Positions 10,769-21,125 are shown, counted from the first letter of the stretch. The stretch: DNA of 64,000 bases from Euborellia annulipes (GCA_023213315.1 JAKCPI010006078.1:62001-126000), one strand, 5' to 3'. The notes: a model not told the origin generated them from the sequence alone. Translations and numbers: made by a program.

Positions 10769-11306
10769 AGTCCTCGGTGGTTGGGTCCAAACAAAAACTA
10801 ATATTTTTTTTTTAATCTGGATAGTACAATAGAATCTTCTTTATAAATCTAGCTTCATGGGGATAAACTTTTTCTTCAAACCACCCAAGTTAACCAAAGA
10901 TCTAGTCACCCTACGAAAGCGTACTTCACCAATATTATTATAAGCCTAAGTATTATTTATGTATTTTTGAACAATTGTGTTTCTTATCTGCATACCGCCT
11001 TACAATTGGCTGTGACCTGTTGGTCAGTTTAAGTAAATATTCAATAAATAAATAAATAAATTTAAATCTTAAGATAGTACGAGATGAATATTCTTTAAAA
11101 CTTAAAGATGTAATAAAATATTCTTTAAATCTTTAAGTTTTAAAGAATATTAATTAAAATATCCTTTAAATCTTTAAAATTTAAAGAATATTCATCACAA
11201 AGAATATTAATTAAAATATTCTTTAAATATTTAAATTTTAAAGGATATTAATTGCAGTTTTTTTTAAATAATATTTGAATTTATTTGGATATAACCACCG
11301 AGGACT
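10769..11306. mobile_element. candidate element with 14-bp inverted ends
   Basis: agtcctcggtggtt (10769-10782) is the exact reverse complement of aaccaccgaggact (11293-11306). The interior holds a ctgtgacctgttggtcag stretch followed by (AAAT)n near 11040-11062 and a set of ~60-bp palindromic units based on ctttaaatcttta and aaagaatattaatt (11080-11260). A one-sided relative (atcctcggtggcc) is at 44357. No clear target duplication. Confidence 0.5.
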
Positions 11307-11507
11307 CAAGCCTCTAAACAAGTTTTTAATTATTAATATATTAAATTAAATTAAAAATAAATAATACAAAATTTTTAATTATTTATTGTATATTAAGTCA
11401 ATTTTAAATAATTAATTTATATTTTATTAATTATTTTTAATTATTGATTAAATTTAATTATTAGTAATTAAATTTAAACATTTCAATTTAAAAACATTAA
11501 ATGTCGT

Positions 11508-11580
11508 TAAAGTTGCTAAGCGCGGCGAAACCTCGGGTGGGTGACCCCGAGGTATCACCATCATGTGGAACGTCCCCCTA
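11508..11580 (+). repeat. 5S rRNA-like relic (possible 5S-derived SINE)
   Basis: ctaagcgcggcg followed by ggtgggtgacc (11536-11546) and cgaggtatcacc parallels the 3' half of animal 5S rRNA (box-A-like TTAAGCAGCG, box-C-like GGATGGGTGACC). acctcggg and cccgaggt form an 8-bp stem (11530-11553). About 20 nt between the two boxes are missing, so it is not a functional 5S gene. It is followed by tgtggaacgtccccc, whose complement is at 15370. Confidence 0.4.
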
Positions 11581-11639
11581 TCGGTATACGTATTAAAAAT
11601 AAAACAATTAATCCTTTGAAATCCCTCAGTTGCCGAAAA

Positions 11640-12060
11640 GAATACAAAAATAACATTAAATGATAATGTATTTTTAAGATGTATTCATTCACATAGACAG
11701 GCGTCATAAAAAGAAGACGTGATCAATATTAAAATATCCCCGGTAACATATGACATGATGAGGATTTGTCTCTTTATAAATAGAGAAAAGAGAGAAAAAC
11801 AAGGCCCAATTGTAACAACAACAACAACAACATCAAAACCGTACGCTACCATTGTATTAATACACTGTTGTTGAGGGAAAGCTAAAACTACATACATACA
11901 AGTCAGTCGGCAATTATGGAACACGCCATGTGTGATAACAACATATTTGACATTCAACAATTGAGTTGAGTCAACAAACAAGTAACTAATGGAGTTGAGA
12001 TAATAAAAATGAAATAAAAAAAAGGGATTATATTAAGAATTCCCGTCAAAGAGGTTTTGA
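11640..12060. other. repeat-free block, function unknown
   Basis: Single-copy in this window, with a TATA-like tttataaatagag at 11771 and an (ACA)n tract at 11814-11830. A minus-strand open frame of 98 codons (11685-11981) shows no recognisable motif. Could be regulatory or a gene end; no evidence decides. Confidence 0.25.
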
Positions 12061-12119
12061 ACCATTATACCGTGGTAGAAGAGAGAGAGTACGGGAAAAA
12101 GAATCGAGGTAAAACTTCA

Positions 12120-12262
12120 TTTGAGGGCGCTCAAAAAATTTTTGAGAATTTATCCATCAAAAAGCATTAGGTCTTTTGAAAAATCAAACCTAATTAATTA
12201 TAATAAATATTATAAAATAAAATTAAATCTCACAAATGAGAAATTTGAAAAATTGTTTTCCT
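12120..12262 (-). repeat. module G copy (reverse)
   Basis: aatttttgagaatttatcca, aaaagcattagg, aattaattataata and aaatctcacaaatgaga appear in the order expected for the reverse complement of the 18210-18330 sequence. Confidence 0.6.
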
Positions 12263-12312
12263 ATAATTAATGATGTATAATATAAATCTAATCTTTTATT
12301 TAAATGATTAGA

Positions 12313-12845
12313 GAACGGGGCTCGCTGGTGCAGTGAGCTAGGGTGTCGGCTTCTACAAAGAAGATCCCTGTTCAAATCATTGGCGTGCGGGATTTTTCAT
12401 TAAATAAAAATATTTATTTAATGTAAAAATCCTCAAGCAGGCACTGGATTGGAATATTGGATCTCTCCACAATAGCCCCCAGGCAATTCTACGAGGAGAG
12501 TGAGTTGCTGTGACATCCGGTCCTGTGGAAGAGACGTAAAGGAGGTTCCCTCTTAGTGATGCATTCTTCGAAAGGAGTCGGTGCTGAGGGAGTCCCTCCT
12601 CAAACTAGGTCATCCTCCATAGCATAGAAGAGGTTGGATAATTAAGAAGCCGGAAAGATTAGTTCACTAGCTAGAGACGAAAGTAGGAGGAGGAGTTAGA
12701 GATAGGAAATAATGTAACTTCACGGGGTGCCAGTAGATGGCTACGGCCAGAGGCCGGTTGGGTTTGAGGTGTGTGTCTTCGTACACGAAAGCACCTCGGG
12801 TAAATAAACGGGGATCCCGACAGGAATTTCAAATAATAATAATAA
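12313..12845 (+). mobile_element. SINE-A copy 2, full length with target duplication
   Basis: Best reference copy. The tRNA-like head has an A box (ctggtgcagtgagctaggg) and a B box (gttcaaatc, about 12393), followed by a body of about 450 bp and a tail hairpin (gtacacgaaagcac), cgggtaaataaacgggg and AAT repeats. A 13-bp target duplication, ttaaatgattaga, lies at 12300-12312 and 12846-12858. It is about 530 bp, long for a tRNA SINE. The duplication implies LINE-mediated retroposition. Confidence 0.95.
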
Positions 12846-13089
12846 TTAAATGATTAGAAGATATATGATTTAATTAAGAGATCAAAATTGACCAGTGTGC
12901 TAGATACTTGGTGTCTCCGCAAACGATGGGACACCAGGAGTAAATAAAGATTTTTTTGAAAAACAATCCAAGATGTTTGACCAATCAAAAAAAAAAAAAA
13001 TAAAATAAAATTCCGAAGTTACTTGATGTTAACTAGCTGTAGATTACAGAATTTTAAAGAAAAAAATTAATTAATTTTTTTTTTTTTTT

Positions 13090-13364
13090 AAATTATTCGG
13101 CAATTGATTTTGAGTCTAATTTCACAGTTTCGGTCTAATAGTGGTCGAAACTGTAAAAATGTCAATCAAATGAGCCTGATGATGGCCAATTGGAAGCTGA
13201 AACTGTGAAATTGTTAACAAAATCTGATAATGGCCAACTGGAGGCCGAAACTGTGAAATTGTGCATTAAGTCAGGAAACTGAAACTGTGAAATTGTTAAC
13301 AAATCAATCTACTGAGGCCCATTGGAGGCCGAAACTGTGAAATAAAAATCAGTTACCGAATAAT
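13090..13364. mobile_element. small TIR element with three hammerhead-like modules
   Basis: Inverted ends 13090-13111 and 13343-13364 (22 bp, two mismatches) enclose at least three modules of ggcc...ggcc-gaaactgtgaaat type (13232-13250, 13313-13332, and a variant at 13184-13202). The first module also has ctgatga at 13176-13182. ctgatga, stem II and gaaa are the conserved core order of hammerhead ribozymes. Stem I and the cleavage site are not clear. Confidence 0.55.
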
Positions 13365-13379
13365 TTTAAAAAAATCTTG

Positions 13380-15185
13380 ACGATGTTTTAATCATTTTAA
13401 CTCGAACGATCTACAACCAGATAAAAAAATCCAAGGAAACAGAGGTTTTTATTTTTTTTTTTTTTTGTAGGCTATGAAGGATTTTATGAGAATATATGAT
13501 AAAACAATAAATATTGTGACTGAAACAGGTCTATTTGTTTAATTAAGTAGAGAAGGGAATGATTGTTGTAAGGCAATAAAGATTGAAAGAGGTTTTGGAA
13601 AGTAGTTGGTGGTAAGTGTCCAGTTAGACTCAGACAGTATCAAAAGGTCTAAGTCTATATTAACAGAGTATTGAATGTGGAATCTAGTAGGTATAAATTC
13701 TCATTTAAAATTTGTAAATATATAAGAGGAAAAGTCGTATTGTGAAAGAGTATGGTTTAGAATATAGGTAAATATTGAAGATTTAAGTAGTGTGAAGAAG
13801 TTATTAAATGTATATTGGAAATTTAAAGTTTTTTAAAAAAACTTTAATTAAATTTTAATCTATATAAATATATATAGAGAGAAAGTTGGTTATGTAAAAT
13901 GATGTCGAGTATGTGGATCTATTTTGTCATTAATTAAATTCTTAAATGAAAGGAAAATAAATTATTTTAAATAAAATATTTGTTAATATCAATTAATGAG
14001 AATAAGAAAATATATTTAAAAATTTAAAAATTCAAATTTTGTGTGATTCAATATTTCTGGAGATTATTATGAAATTGTTTAAAGAAAATATGGTGTAGTT
14101 CTCTAAAATAAATCAATTAATTTTTATTTGATGATATGTAGGTATAATTAGTATCACGTGTGGAAAAATATTTTTTTTCAGAAGAATTCATTTAGTCTCT
14201 GGAAATGTGGAAAATATATAAATTAATTTCTTTTATAAGTTAGGGTTGGATTTTTTGTGGGATTGAAAATAAGGAAGAAAGAAAAGAAAGGGGACGTGGG
14301 GATCGGTTAGAGAGGAGAAGAAAAAGTCCAGGGTATTAGGGGTGAGGTAGGTTTGGAGGTAAGGGGGTAGTGGGTGAGAAGATAAGGGATAGGGCAAGCG
14401 ACTCGGGAACAACAAAAAAGTGGCTGTCAATTCAATTATTTTCTGGGAACAAAAAAAAGGTGGCTGACAACTCACTTCTCTAATGAGTAATATGAATATT
14501 CAATACTTTTTTTCTTTTATAACTATTAAAATAATGTTTAGGATCAAAACCACGGTATTTTTTTTTTCTTTAAAAGTTCTCTGTGTGTGTGTGTATGTGT
14601 GAGTGAAATTATTTTCGCCTGGTCGAACCAACTCAAGACAAACACGCTCTCTCTCTTGAAATTTTCCCAATCATGCTTTTTTTTTTCTAAAGAGAGAAAC
14701 CCAACATTTTTTGGCGTGACATGTTCGTTTTTCTAATGTCCCCTCTCTCTCTCTCTTTCTTGAACACCAATGAAAAGGATGGTGACTGCTGATTTGTCAC
14801 AAAAAAAAAAACGAAGAAGAAGACGAAAACTAAACGTTGCTGGAGGGAGGGGGGAGGATAGAGCAATTGATTTTGCCAATTTATTTTATGTTTTTATTAT
14901 TTGAAGAAAGGGGAGACACACACACAAAAAAAAAAATAGATCTAATGCATAATTCAGTGAGTAAAAACTCTCTCTTGTTTTTGATATATTAATAGCCCAT
15001 AAATTCTATAATCTTGATAATCAAACATTTTTTTTTTTTTGTTAAGTTAAAATAAAAGAAAAAAAAAACATTGAGATATTGGTAGCCCTGAATTCAGTTT
15101 AATAAATTAATTAATTAAATTATTTTATTAAAATAATAAGAGAATTGAGGGAAAAGATACAAATAAATCAAATCATATAAATAAT
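13380..15185. other. unassigned, mostly single-copy AT-rich sequence
   Basis: No repeat family or gene recognised. Holds poly-T at 13451-13467, purine-rich DNA at 14270-14400, a (GT)n tract at 14581-14602 and a (CT)n tract at 14743-14758. Open frames on the pyrimidine strand near 14233-14475 are low-complexity. A short word at 13467 (gtaggctatgaaggatttt) recurs at 50890. Confidence 0.4.
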
Positions 15186-15189
15186 TAAA

Positions 15190-15400
15190 AAAAAAAACGT
15201 TTTGATCCCAGATTTGGACCATTTTCAGGGATTTATGACACACTCAGCGTTTGTGTTCATCTTCACAGATGAGTGTCAGAAATTTCTCAAGATTTTTATT
15301 TTTTGGGCTACAGAGGCCATTTAGGGGTTATTTATATAGATATTCAAGTAAATAATATCGATAACTACTGGGGGACGTTCCACACGCTGATTGCTCGGGA
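15190..15400 (+). repeat. dispersed repeat shared with 55.7 kb, with hairpin
   Basis: gaggccatttaggggt (15313) and gggggacgttccacac (15370) correspond to gaggtcatttaggggt (55697) and gggagacgttcaacac (55731). A hairpin tgacacactca/tgagtgtca lies at 15236-15278. The last word is the complement of the 11564-11578 sequence. Confidence 0.55.
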
Positions 15401-15500
15401 TCGATGGTCCAAATATGGGATTAAAACGTTCTTAGTGGACTGATTATATATTTCTTTATTTGCACATCCCAGGCACTCCCGGCCGTAGTTCAACTGCCGC

Positions 15501-15669
15501 CGGGAGTTGAACCACGGATTCACCGATTTGTACTTCCCCATAGCACTGCAACCAAAAAGCGGACATCTTTGGGACATCGCAGAACGTCCCTGCGGCGTCG
15601 AAATGTCCGATTTTTGGTTGCAGTGTATGTGGGTAGTGTGCCTTCGGTGGATCCGTGGTTCAACTCCGG
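15501..15669. mobile_element. foldback with ~66-bp arms and coding-like composition
   Basis: Arms 15501-15566 and 15603-15669 pair through gagttgaaccacggat and actgcaaccaaaaa with an imperfect middle. The tip carries gggac...gtccc. GC is well above the flanks. Both strands stay open through it (plus 61 codons at 15507-15692; minus 103 codons at 15365-15676) because the arms mirror each other. The minus frame has Cys pairs but matches no family I recognise. Confidence 0.6.
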
Positions 15670-15699
15670 TCAGCACACCCTATGATATTTAAATTAATA

Positions 15700-16580
15700 A
15701 ATATTAAATTGTTTAATTTTCACATTTTCTCATGTATATGGATAGATTTTTTTATTTTTATCAAAAAATTAATAATAATAATTTTCTAGCATTTTATAAT
15801 TCGGTGCGCGGGCAATGCGGTTAGTAAATAAATAAATAAACGAAGGCTATTTATTTTCTTTAATCCAACCAGTTATTATTATTCTAACATTAATAAATAT
15901 TTATAGAATTTAGTTATTTAGACTGGAAGTCATTAGATTTTATCAGAAAATTATTATTTCCTTTGCCCCATCAGTCACCTAAAATTAAGATGTAATTCTA
16001 TAAATAAAACGACATTATACTGTGTATACATGCTCAGTTATGTTACAAGATAATTTAATTTATATGGTCAATATGGGGGGGGGGGGTGATTAAAATAAAA
16101 TTTATAATCAACGATCCATTTTTATCCTTAAAAGATTAAAATTACTTTTAATTCTCGTCGAATTATTGAAATATATTATAAATTGAAATTAAATCACTCG
16201 GTTATATGTTTCAAGTTTCCAATAAGTAATAAATGTTTTTTTTAATTATTAAATATTTTTAAACCTATATTCGATTCCCACAATTATTATTTACGAGCTT
16301 AAAATAATCATTCTGGTAAATTGAAGGAATAAGTCACCCATAAATATATGTATTGTGTGTGCCCTTATAACACAAAATAAAGTTTTCGCGAAACGTCTCG
16401 TTAATTGTCAAAAAATGGAGGCTTTCATTTTTGGCTGCTCTCTTCCTTGTATTATATAAATCAACAGAGTGTTTTATTTAAATTTATTTGAATATTTCAA
16501 AATTGTATTTAGAAATTTGAAAGTTTGTCAGACAGAGGGTGATAGACGGACATACAAACAGACAGTCTGATATATATATA
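15700..16580. other. unassigned AT-rich sequence
   Basis: No gene seen. Includes an (AAAT)n tail-like tract at 15824-15841 after a gtgcgcgggcaatgcgg word, and a G run at 16076-16087. cgcgaaacgtctcg at 16388 resembles the gaaacgt words of the hammerhead-like elements but lacks the rest. Confidence 0.35.
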
Positions 16581-16592
16581 AAAGGGAGAAAT

Positions 16593-16980
16593 TAGGGGCG
16601 CCGGAACGAATTTGAATCAGGGGGGCAAAATTTTTTTTTTTTTGAAAATTAAAATAATTTAATATGTTTAAATAGTATAAAACAAAAACAAATCTACTAT
16701 AAAACTTTAAAAATTTTAAATAAAATCACAATTTTAATAAAATTAAAATTTTAAAAAATTTGGTAGTAATTTTATCAAAAATGTTTGGAAAAAATTTGGA
16801 AAAAAATGAATTTCTTACTCTCTTAATTTTTTTTAATTTAGAAGATTTTATTTTTCAAAAGTAAAAATATATCATTTTTAAAAATAAATGAAATAAAAGA
16901 AGAAATTTTGCCCCCCTATGTAGGATGCCAGGGGGGGGGGGGCAATGTACCCTTGTCCCCTCCCCAGTTCCGGCGCCTAT
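16593..16980. mobile_element. MITE with GGCGCCGGAAC ends and 9-bp target duplication
   Basis: taggggcgccggaac at the left and gttccggcgcctat at the right are inverted, and inner g/c-rich blocks (gggggcaaaatttt, ttttgcccccc) also pair. gggagaaat occurs directly outside both ends (16584-16592, 16981-16989). A 9-bp duplication with TIRs fits Mutator-like elements, though 8-9-bp duplications occur elsewhere. No transposase. Confidence 0.8.
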
Positions 16981-17149
16981 GGGAGAAATGAATTATGATG
17001 GTGAAAAATCTACGATGTCAAGTTTGTTGATAGCTTCTCATGCCTGCGGTCCCTGGTTCGCTTTCCGTCTCAAGCAGGAAAAATTTATTTCTATTGAACT
17101 GGCTACCAATCATTTAAAATAAATATCAATGAGTGATTAAATGTCCAGA

Positions 17150-17400
17150 GATGTCGCTAAAGACTTAAAACAAAACAAAAAAATGACAACAATGACATGA
17201 TGAAATTTTTGTTTTTGTTGGTTTAATAAAAAAAAATGCCTTTCATTGTTGATGAAATTATGTCTGATGACGAGCAAGCGCTAACTAAAAAAGCCTATTA
17301 ATTTTTTCACCTCTGGCTGCAAGTACATCTTTATTATTATATCTCTATATTCAATATATAGAAATGAAAGTTTTATTTTTAGACCCTCCAAAATATAAAA
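17150..17400. other. unassigned
   Basis: No repeat recognised. An isolated 21-codon frame at 17237-17302 (begins MPFIVDEIMSDDEQ) has protein-like composition but no context. Confidence 0.25.
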
Positions 17401-17439
17401 ACTACATTCAAAAAGTTTTTCTTGATAGGTCTATTTATT

Positions 17440-17660
17440 AAAAAAAAAAAAAAAAAAAAAACTCCCCATAAAAATCCATCAAGTTGTTTCAGAGTACATG
17501 AATTTGAAAGAATAAACGGATTAAATCTCACAATTAATATTTTCTTTTTATTTAATGATATAAATATTAAATTTTATTTATTTTTTTTTCTTTTAAATCT
17601 CACAATTAATTTTCTCTTAATTAATGATATAAATATTAAATTTTATTTAATTTTTTTTCT
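17440..17660 (+). repeat. retro-like tail module and 71-bp tandem duplication
   Basis: An A run (17441-17460), then ccccataaaaatccatcaag, a dispersed motif also near 41830, 43148 and 45370. aaatctcacaattaat recurs at 17523 and 17594, starting two 71-bp direct repeats that end in T-rich tracts. Confidence 0.7.
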
Positions 17661-18060
17661 TTAATATTATCGTAAATCGAAGTTAAAAGAAAATGAACCA
17701 AAAGAGGGGGGGGGGAGATTTCTTTGCCTTTTCCCCTACTTCTTATATGTTCTTTAAACCCGGGCTAAATGTTTTGTCTACGTCAGTCAGTTAATCTTAT
17801 GACTCTATCTTTTCCGAGAGAAAATTTATGCTTAGGTAATTTACTTTATGAATTTATAAAGATAGCTTGGCTTACTTTGAAACTCTTACAAGAGAGGAAA
17901 AAGGGGGAGCGAACGATTGATGGGTGCTCATTAATTTTTGAGATTCCCCCCTCCCCCTCCCTTCCCCTTCATTGCCAATTCCCTTCTCCTTCTCCTTTTC
18001 CATTTTGAAAAGATATTTTCATCTTCTCTAGATAAAAGACAATTATTATTATTTGAAATT
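17660..18060. other. unassigned, pyrimidine-rich tracts
   Basis: Contains a G run at 17706-17715 and a C/T-rich stretch at 17945-18001. Open frames here are low-complexity. No repeat relation noticed. Confidence 0.3.
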
Positions 18061-18065
18061 TCTAT

Positions 18066-18150
18066 GCCCTTGGACTTGGTGTAGTTGGTAGCGTGCCTAC
18101 CTACTATACCGAACGGTTCCATTTGGTATCCAAATGGCTTAAATAAAATT
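18066..18150 (+). mobile_element. SINE-B fragment (tRNA head)
   Basis: cttggtgtagttggtagcgtg is an A-box-bearing tRNA-like head closely matching the minus-strand SINE-B copies at 57.1 and 60.2 kb. The B-box part is reduced to gaacggttcc, then tttggtatccaaatggctta matches the SINE-B body. Confidence 0.75.
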
Positions 18151-18153
18151 GTG

Positions 18154-18640
18154 TCACACTCAGTAAGTATATAACATGATAATTGTGTTTATTTAATTTT
18201 GAAAAATAAAATTATATAACAATTTTTATTATTTTTCATTTGAGAGATTTAATTAATTGATTTTAAGGCGATTGATAGAGAACCCATTGCTTTCTAATGG
18301 GTAAAATTTCAGGAATTTTTTGAGCCTCTTGAGAATATGGGAAGAATTCCTGAATTCTGTATAAAATCCCATATAAAAGTTCATTTCGAAATTCAAACAG
18401 AACGTGAGACACTCAGCAAGTATAGGCCTATAACATGACTTATGTGATTTTATTTAACTTCAAAACTATATGACGGATTTAAAAATTTTTTTTTTTTCTT
18501 AATGCTTTCTAATGGATAAAATCTCAGGAATTTTATGAGCTTATCAATTTGAGAATATGGGAAGAATTCTGTATAAAATCCCATATAAAAGTGCATATCG
18601 AAATTCAAACAGAACGTAACACACTCTATGTTCACGCTTC
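18154..18640 (+). repeat. 215-bp tandem duplication containing module G
   Basis: tgctttctaatgg occurs at 18288-18300 and 18503-18515. Both copies continue with ggtaaaat/ggataaaat, caggaatttt, gagaatatgggaagaatt, ataaaatcccatataaaagt and gaaattcaaacagaacgt. cactcagYaagtat then ataacatga recurs at 18158, 18413 and (without its start) 18831. Confidence 0.85.
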
Positions 18641-18830
18641 CCGCCCCAAATTTAGTTCAGTTAAGGTAAAGAGTGCGCCAGCCGCAATACCTAGGGCGGA
18701 ATGGCTTATCTCTTTATCTTGACTGTGCTTTGCCTCCTCTTGGCGCTTCAGGTGTCTCTCGTCCACTTGGTTTTTGTTGTGCTCTGCGCCGGGTCTTTAG
18801 GACCAAATGGCTTTGGAACGGCCACATGTT
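18632..18830. other. GC-balanced block of unknown origin
   Basis: A sharply bounded stretch (cgcttcccgcccc through ggaacggccacatg) with near-equal base composition between AT-rich repeats. It carries several CpG sites and cctagggcgg. No open frame spans it without stops. It may be an inserted piece of another repeat not otherwise present here. Confidence 0.35.
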
Positions 18831-18879
18831 TTAGCAAGTAAATAACATGATAATAGTTTTATTAAACTTAAAAACTAAA

Positions 18880-19410
18880 TGACGGATTTTAATGATGTTT
18901 TTTTTTTTTTTGAAATTTATATATTTAATGATTTTTGATATTAATTTTTTTGAGTTGATAAATATTTTTTTTTTTCTTCATGGCAAGTGAAGATAACGAA
19001 TTTTTACATTTTTTTACTTATATATGTTCTAATATAAAAGATTTTGAAATACAAGTTTTGAGGCTCAAAAATGTGTGTAAATCATGAAATAAATAAGCAA
19101 CGCTATTGAAATCTTATATTTAAATTAGACACCCCTCTAGGACGTAACACGAATCTTTTGAACAAAATACTTTAAATTACTTCTAAGAAGTAAAAATAAG
19201 ATTTTAAATAAAATCGGTCAAAAAATATTAGTACTTTACTAATGTACTCGTCACATTTTTTTTTTCTGCGTGGTTAAATTAAAGAAGCAAATGAGCTAAA
19301 AGGATGAAATTTGATATTTAGAATATAAATTTTCCAAGTGCACTTTAAAACAAATTTTTATTTATTCATTTAGCGTGTATAGAAATAAAAAAAAATTTAC
19401 TAAAAAATTT
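18880..19410 (-). mobile_element. SatA composite element, inverted copy (terminus plus one monomer)
   Basis: Reverse complement of the right part of the 23590-25060 element. It carries atggcaagtgaagataacga (18980), gaggctcaaa, acccctctaggacgtaacac (19130) and attagtactttactaatgta (19231). The two copies face each other with matching outer ends, so 18880-25060 could be one foldback unit. Confidence 0.8.
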
Positions 19411-19539
19411 ATTTATTAAAATAAAAAATTACGAGCTGGTTCGAAACCCAAGAAAAAAAGAGATGCTGGAAATAAAAATAAAAAAGAATAATTAAACAAA
19501 GCCAAATAATTATCTATAATTTTTTTTTTTTTCTTTTAC

Positions 19540-19910
19540 GAGTTTTTTTTTTCTTCTTTACCTCAATTATTATTTAAATCTCTGAACGAAAGAAAGAGAG
19601 AGAAACAGAAGAGAGAGAGAGAGAGGGAAATAATGAATTTTGGTAATAAAACTAAAATGAAAAAAAAAAAAAAAAAAAATTTAATTTCCTCCAAGGGATT
19701 TATTCTTTATTTTCACTATATAAATATAGCAAACTAATTTTAGAGGATTTTTTTACGATTCTGTTAATAAAGAATTCCCTCCCCGAACACACACACAGAG
19801 AGAGAGAGAGAGAGAGCAATTAGTGTTTTATTGCCTTCAGACAAATTGATAACAAGAAGAAGCAGCAACAACAGCAAAAAATGTTGTTGTTGTTGTTGTT
19901 GTTATTGCTT
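19540..19910. repeat. microsatellite cluster
   Basis: (GA)n at 19595-19626, an A run at 19662-19679, (CA)n(GA)n at 19789-19817, and caacaac...(GTT)n at 19864-19903, whose CAA and TTG halves can pair. Confidence 0.85.
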
Positions 19911-20175
19911 TTACTCAAAAAAATATATAAATTTTCTAATCAGGAATTTTTTTTTTTTTAACGACTTGACGAAAGAATAAAAATCCTGTATTTTAGTATA
20001 CGTGTGTGAGTTTGTACACACGATTACACAACTAGACAACGATTTGTTTGAATGAAATCAAATCAAATTTTAAATTGTTTTATTTAACATATTTTCTTTT
20101 TAAAATGATTTTATTTGATTTTGTACTGACCGCCTTTGGCGGACCTCTTTCTAGTTGGTTAAATTCTTATCTAGT
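19910..20175. other. unassigned
   Basis: No element recognised. ccgcctttggcgg at 20130-20142 is a 5-bp-arm hairpin. Confidence 0.3.
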
Positions 20176-20335
20176 TATAGATAAATAAATAACACTAGGT
20201 TAAGTTTTAAAACGTTTTTATTTTTAGCTTATGCTCATTTCGACGTTAATACATCAACTTCAGAGCTACGACACAGATTGTAAAGTATTAACGTCAAAAA
20301 CTTTTTGAAACTTAACCTAGTGTATTTATTTATGT
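20176..20335. mobile_element. foldback MITE related to the 7.5 kb element
   Basis: Outer arms contain acactaggttaagttt and aaacttaacctagtgt. Inner arms gacgttaatac (20241) and gtattaacgtc (20285) pair perfectly. Nearly all of the 160 bp can fold into one interrupted hairpin. The minus-strand inner part reads ctgaag...gtcgaaatgagc. Confidence 0.85.
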
Positions 20336-20397
20336 ATAAGCTTAATTAGATGAAACTTTAATTTTTAAGAATGTTTCAACTAGTGCAATCATTAAAA

Positions 20398-20912
20398 TTA
20401 TTATTATTATTTGAAATTCCGATCGGGATCCCCGTTTATTTACCCGAGGTGCTTTTCGTGCACGAAGACACACACCTCAAACCCAACCGGCCTCTAGCCG
20501 AGGCCATCTACCGGTTCCCCGTGAAATTACATCATTTCCTATCTCTAACTTCTCCTCCTCCTGCTTTTCGTCTCTAGCTAGTGAACTAATCCTTATTTCT
20601 GGTTCCAAAAGGCTCCTTATATCCTCTTCTATGCTATGGAGGATGTCCTAGTTTGAGGAGGGACTTCCTCAGCACCGACTCCTTTCGAAGAATGCAGGGA
20701 ACCTTCTTTAAGTCCCTTCCACAGGATGTCACAGCAACTCCCTCTCCCCGTAGAGTTGCCTGAGGGCTATTGTGGTGAGATCCAATATTCCAATCCAGTG
20801 TCTGCTTGAGGATTCGTTTACATTAAATAAATATTTTTATTTAATGAAAAAATTCCGCACAGCAAGGATTTGAACAGGGATCTTCTTTGTAGAAGCCGAC
20901 ATACTAGCTAAT
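20398..20912 (-). mobile_element. SINE-A copy 3, near full length
   Basis: Reverse-complement tail at the left (ttatttgaaattccgatcgg), then the body, then the tRNA-like head at the right with the B-box complement ggatttgaac (20870) and cttctttgtagaagccgaca. The A-box end is decayed (actagctaattatc). Confidence 0.92.
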
Positions 20913-20984
20913 TATCTCAATTATCTCTAAGCTTGGGCACAGGATCCATATAATTTTGTATGAAGCAAATAAATTTTATTATTG

Positions 20985-21125
20985 ACGAGTCCTGGTTTGA
21001 TCACATGTGAACTTGCACTATGTGTGTAAAATTCCCAATAAGTGAAGATGGCCAAATAAATTCAGGCCGAAACGTCTTATTCTGGGAGTTTTATTGAACC
21101 TAGATAATCCCAATTTGGCTGATAT
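20985..21125 (+). repeat. hammerhead-like element fragment
   Basis: tgaagatggcc, an 11-nt loop, then ggccgaaacgtc (21043-21075): the same gat-stem-gaaac order as the 13.1 kb modules. A palindrome tcacatgtga lies at 21001-21010. No flanking inverted ends recognised. Confidence 0.45.

Noticed and set aside
12313..12400. Functional tRNA gene in SINE-A heads
   Set aside because: The A and B boxes fit, but no complete cloverleaf with acceptor pairing; the same sequence is always attached to the SINE body.
17237..17302. 21-codon frame beginning MPFIVDEIMSDDEQ as an exon
   Set aside because: Protein-like but too short, with no splice donor or partner exon that I can support.
20371..20577. Frames at 8507-8770, 20371-20577, 43347-43634 and 56331-56660 with similar peptides
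   Set aside because: All are SINE-A sequence translated in one orientation; the shared peptides reflect the repeat, not a gene family.
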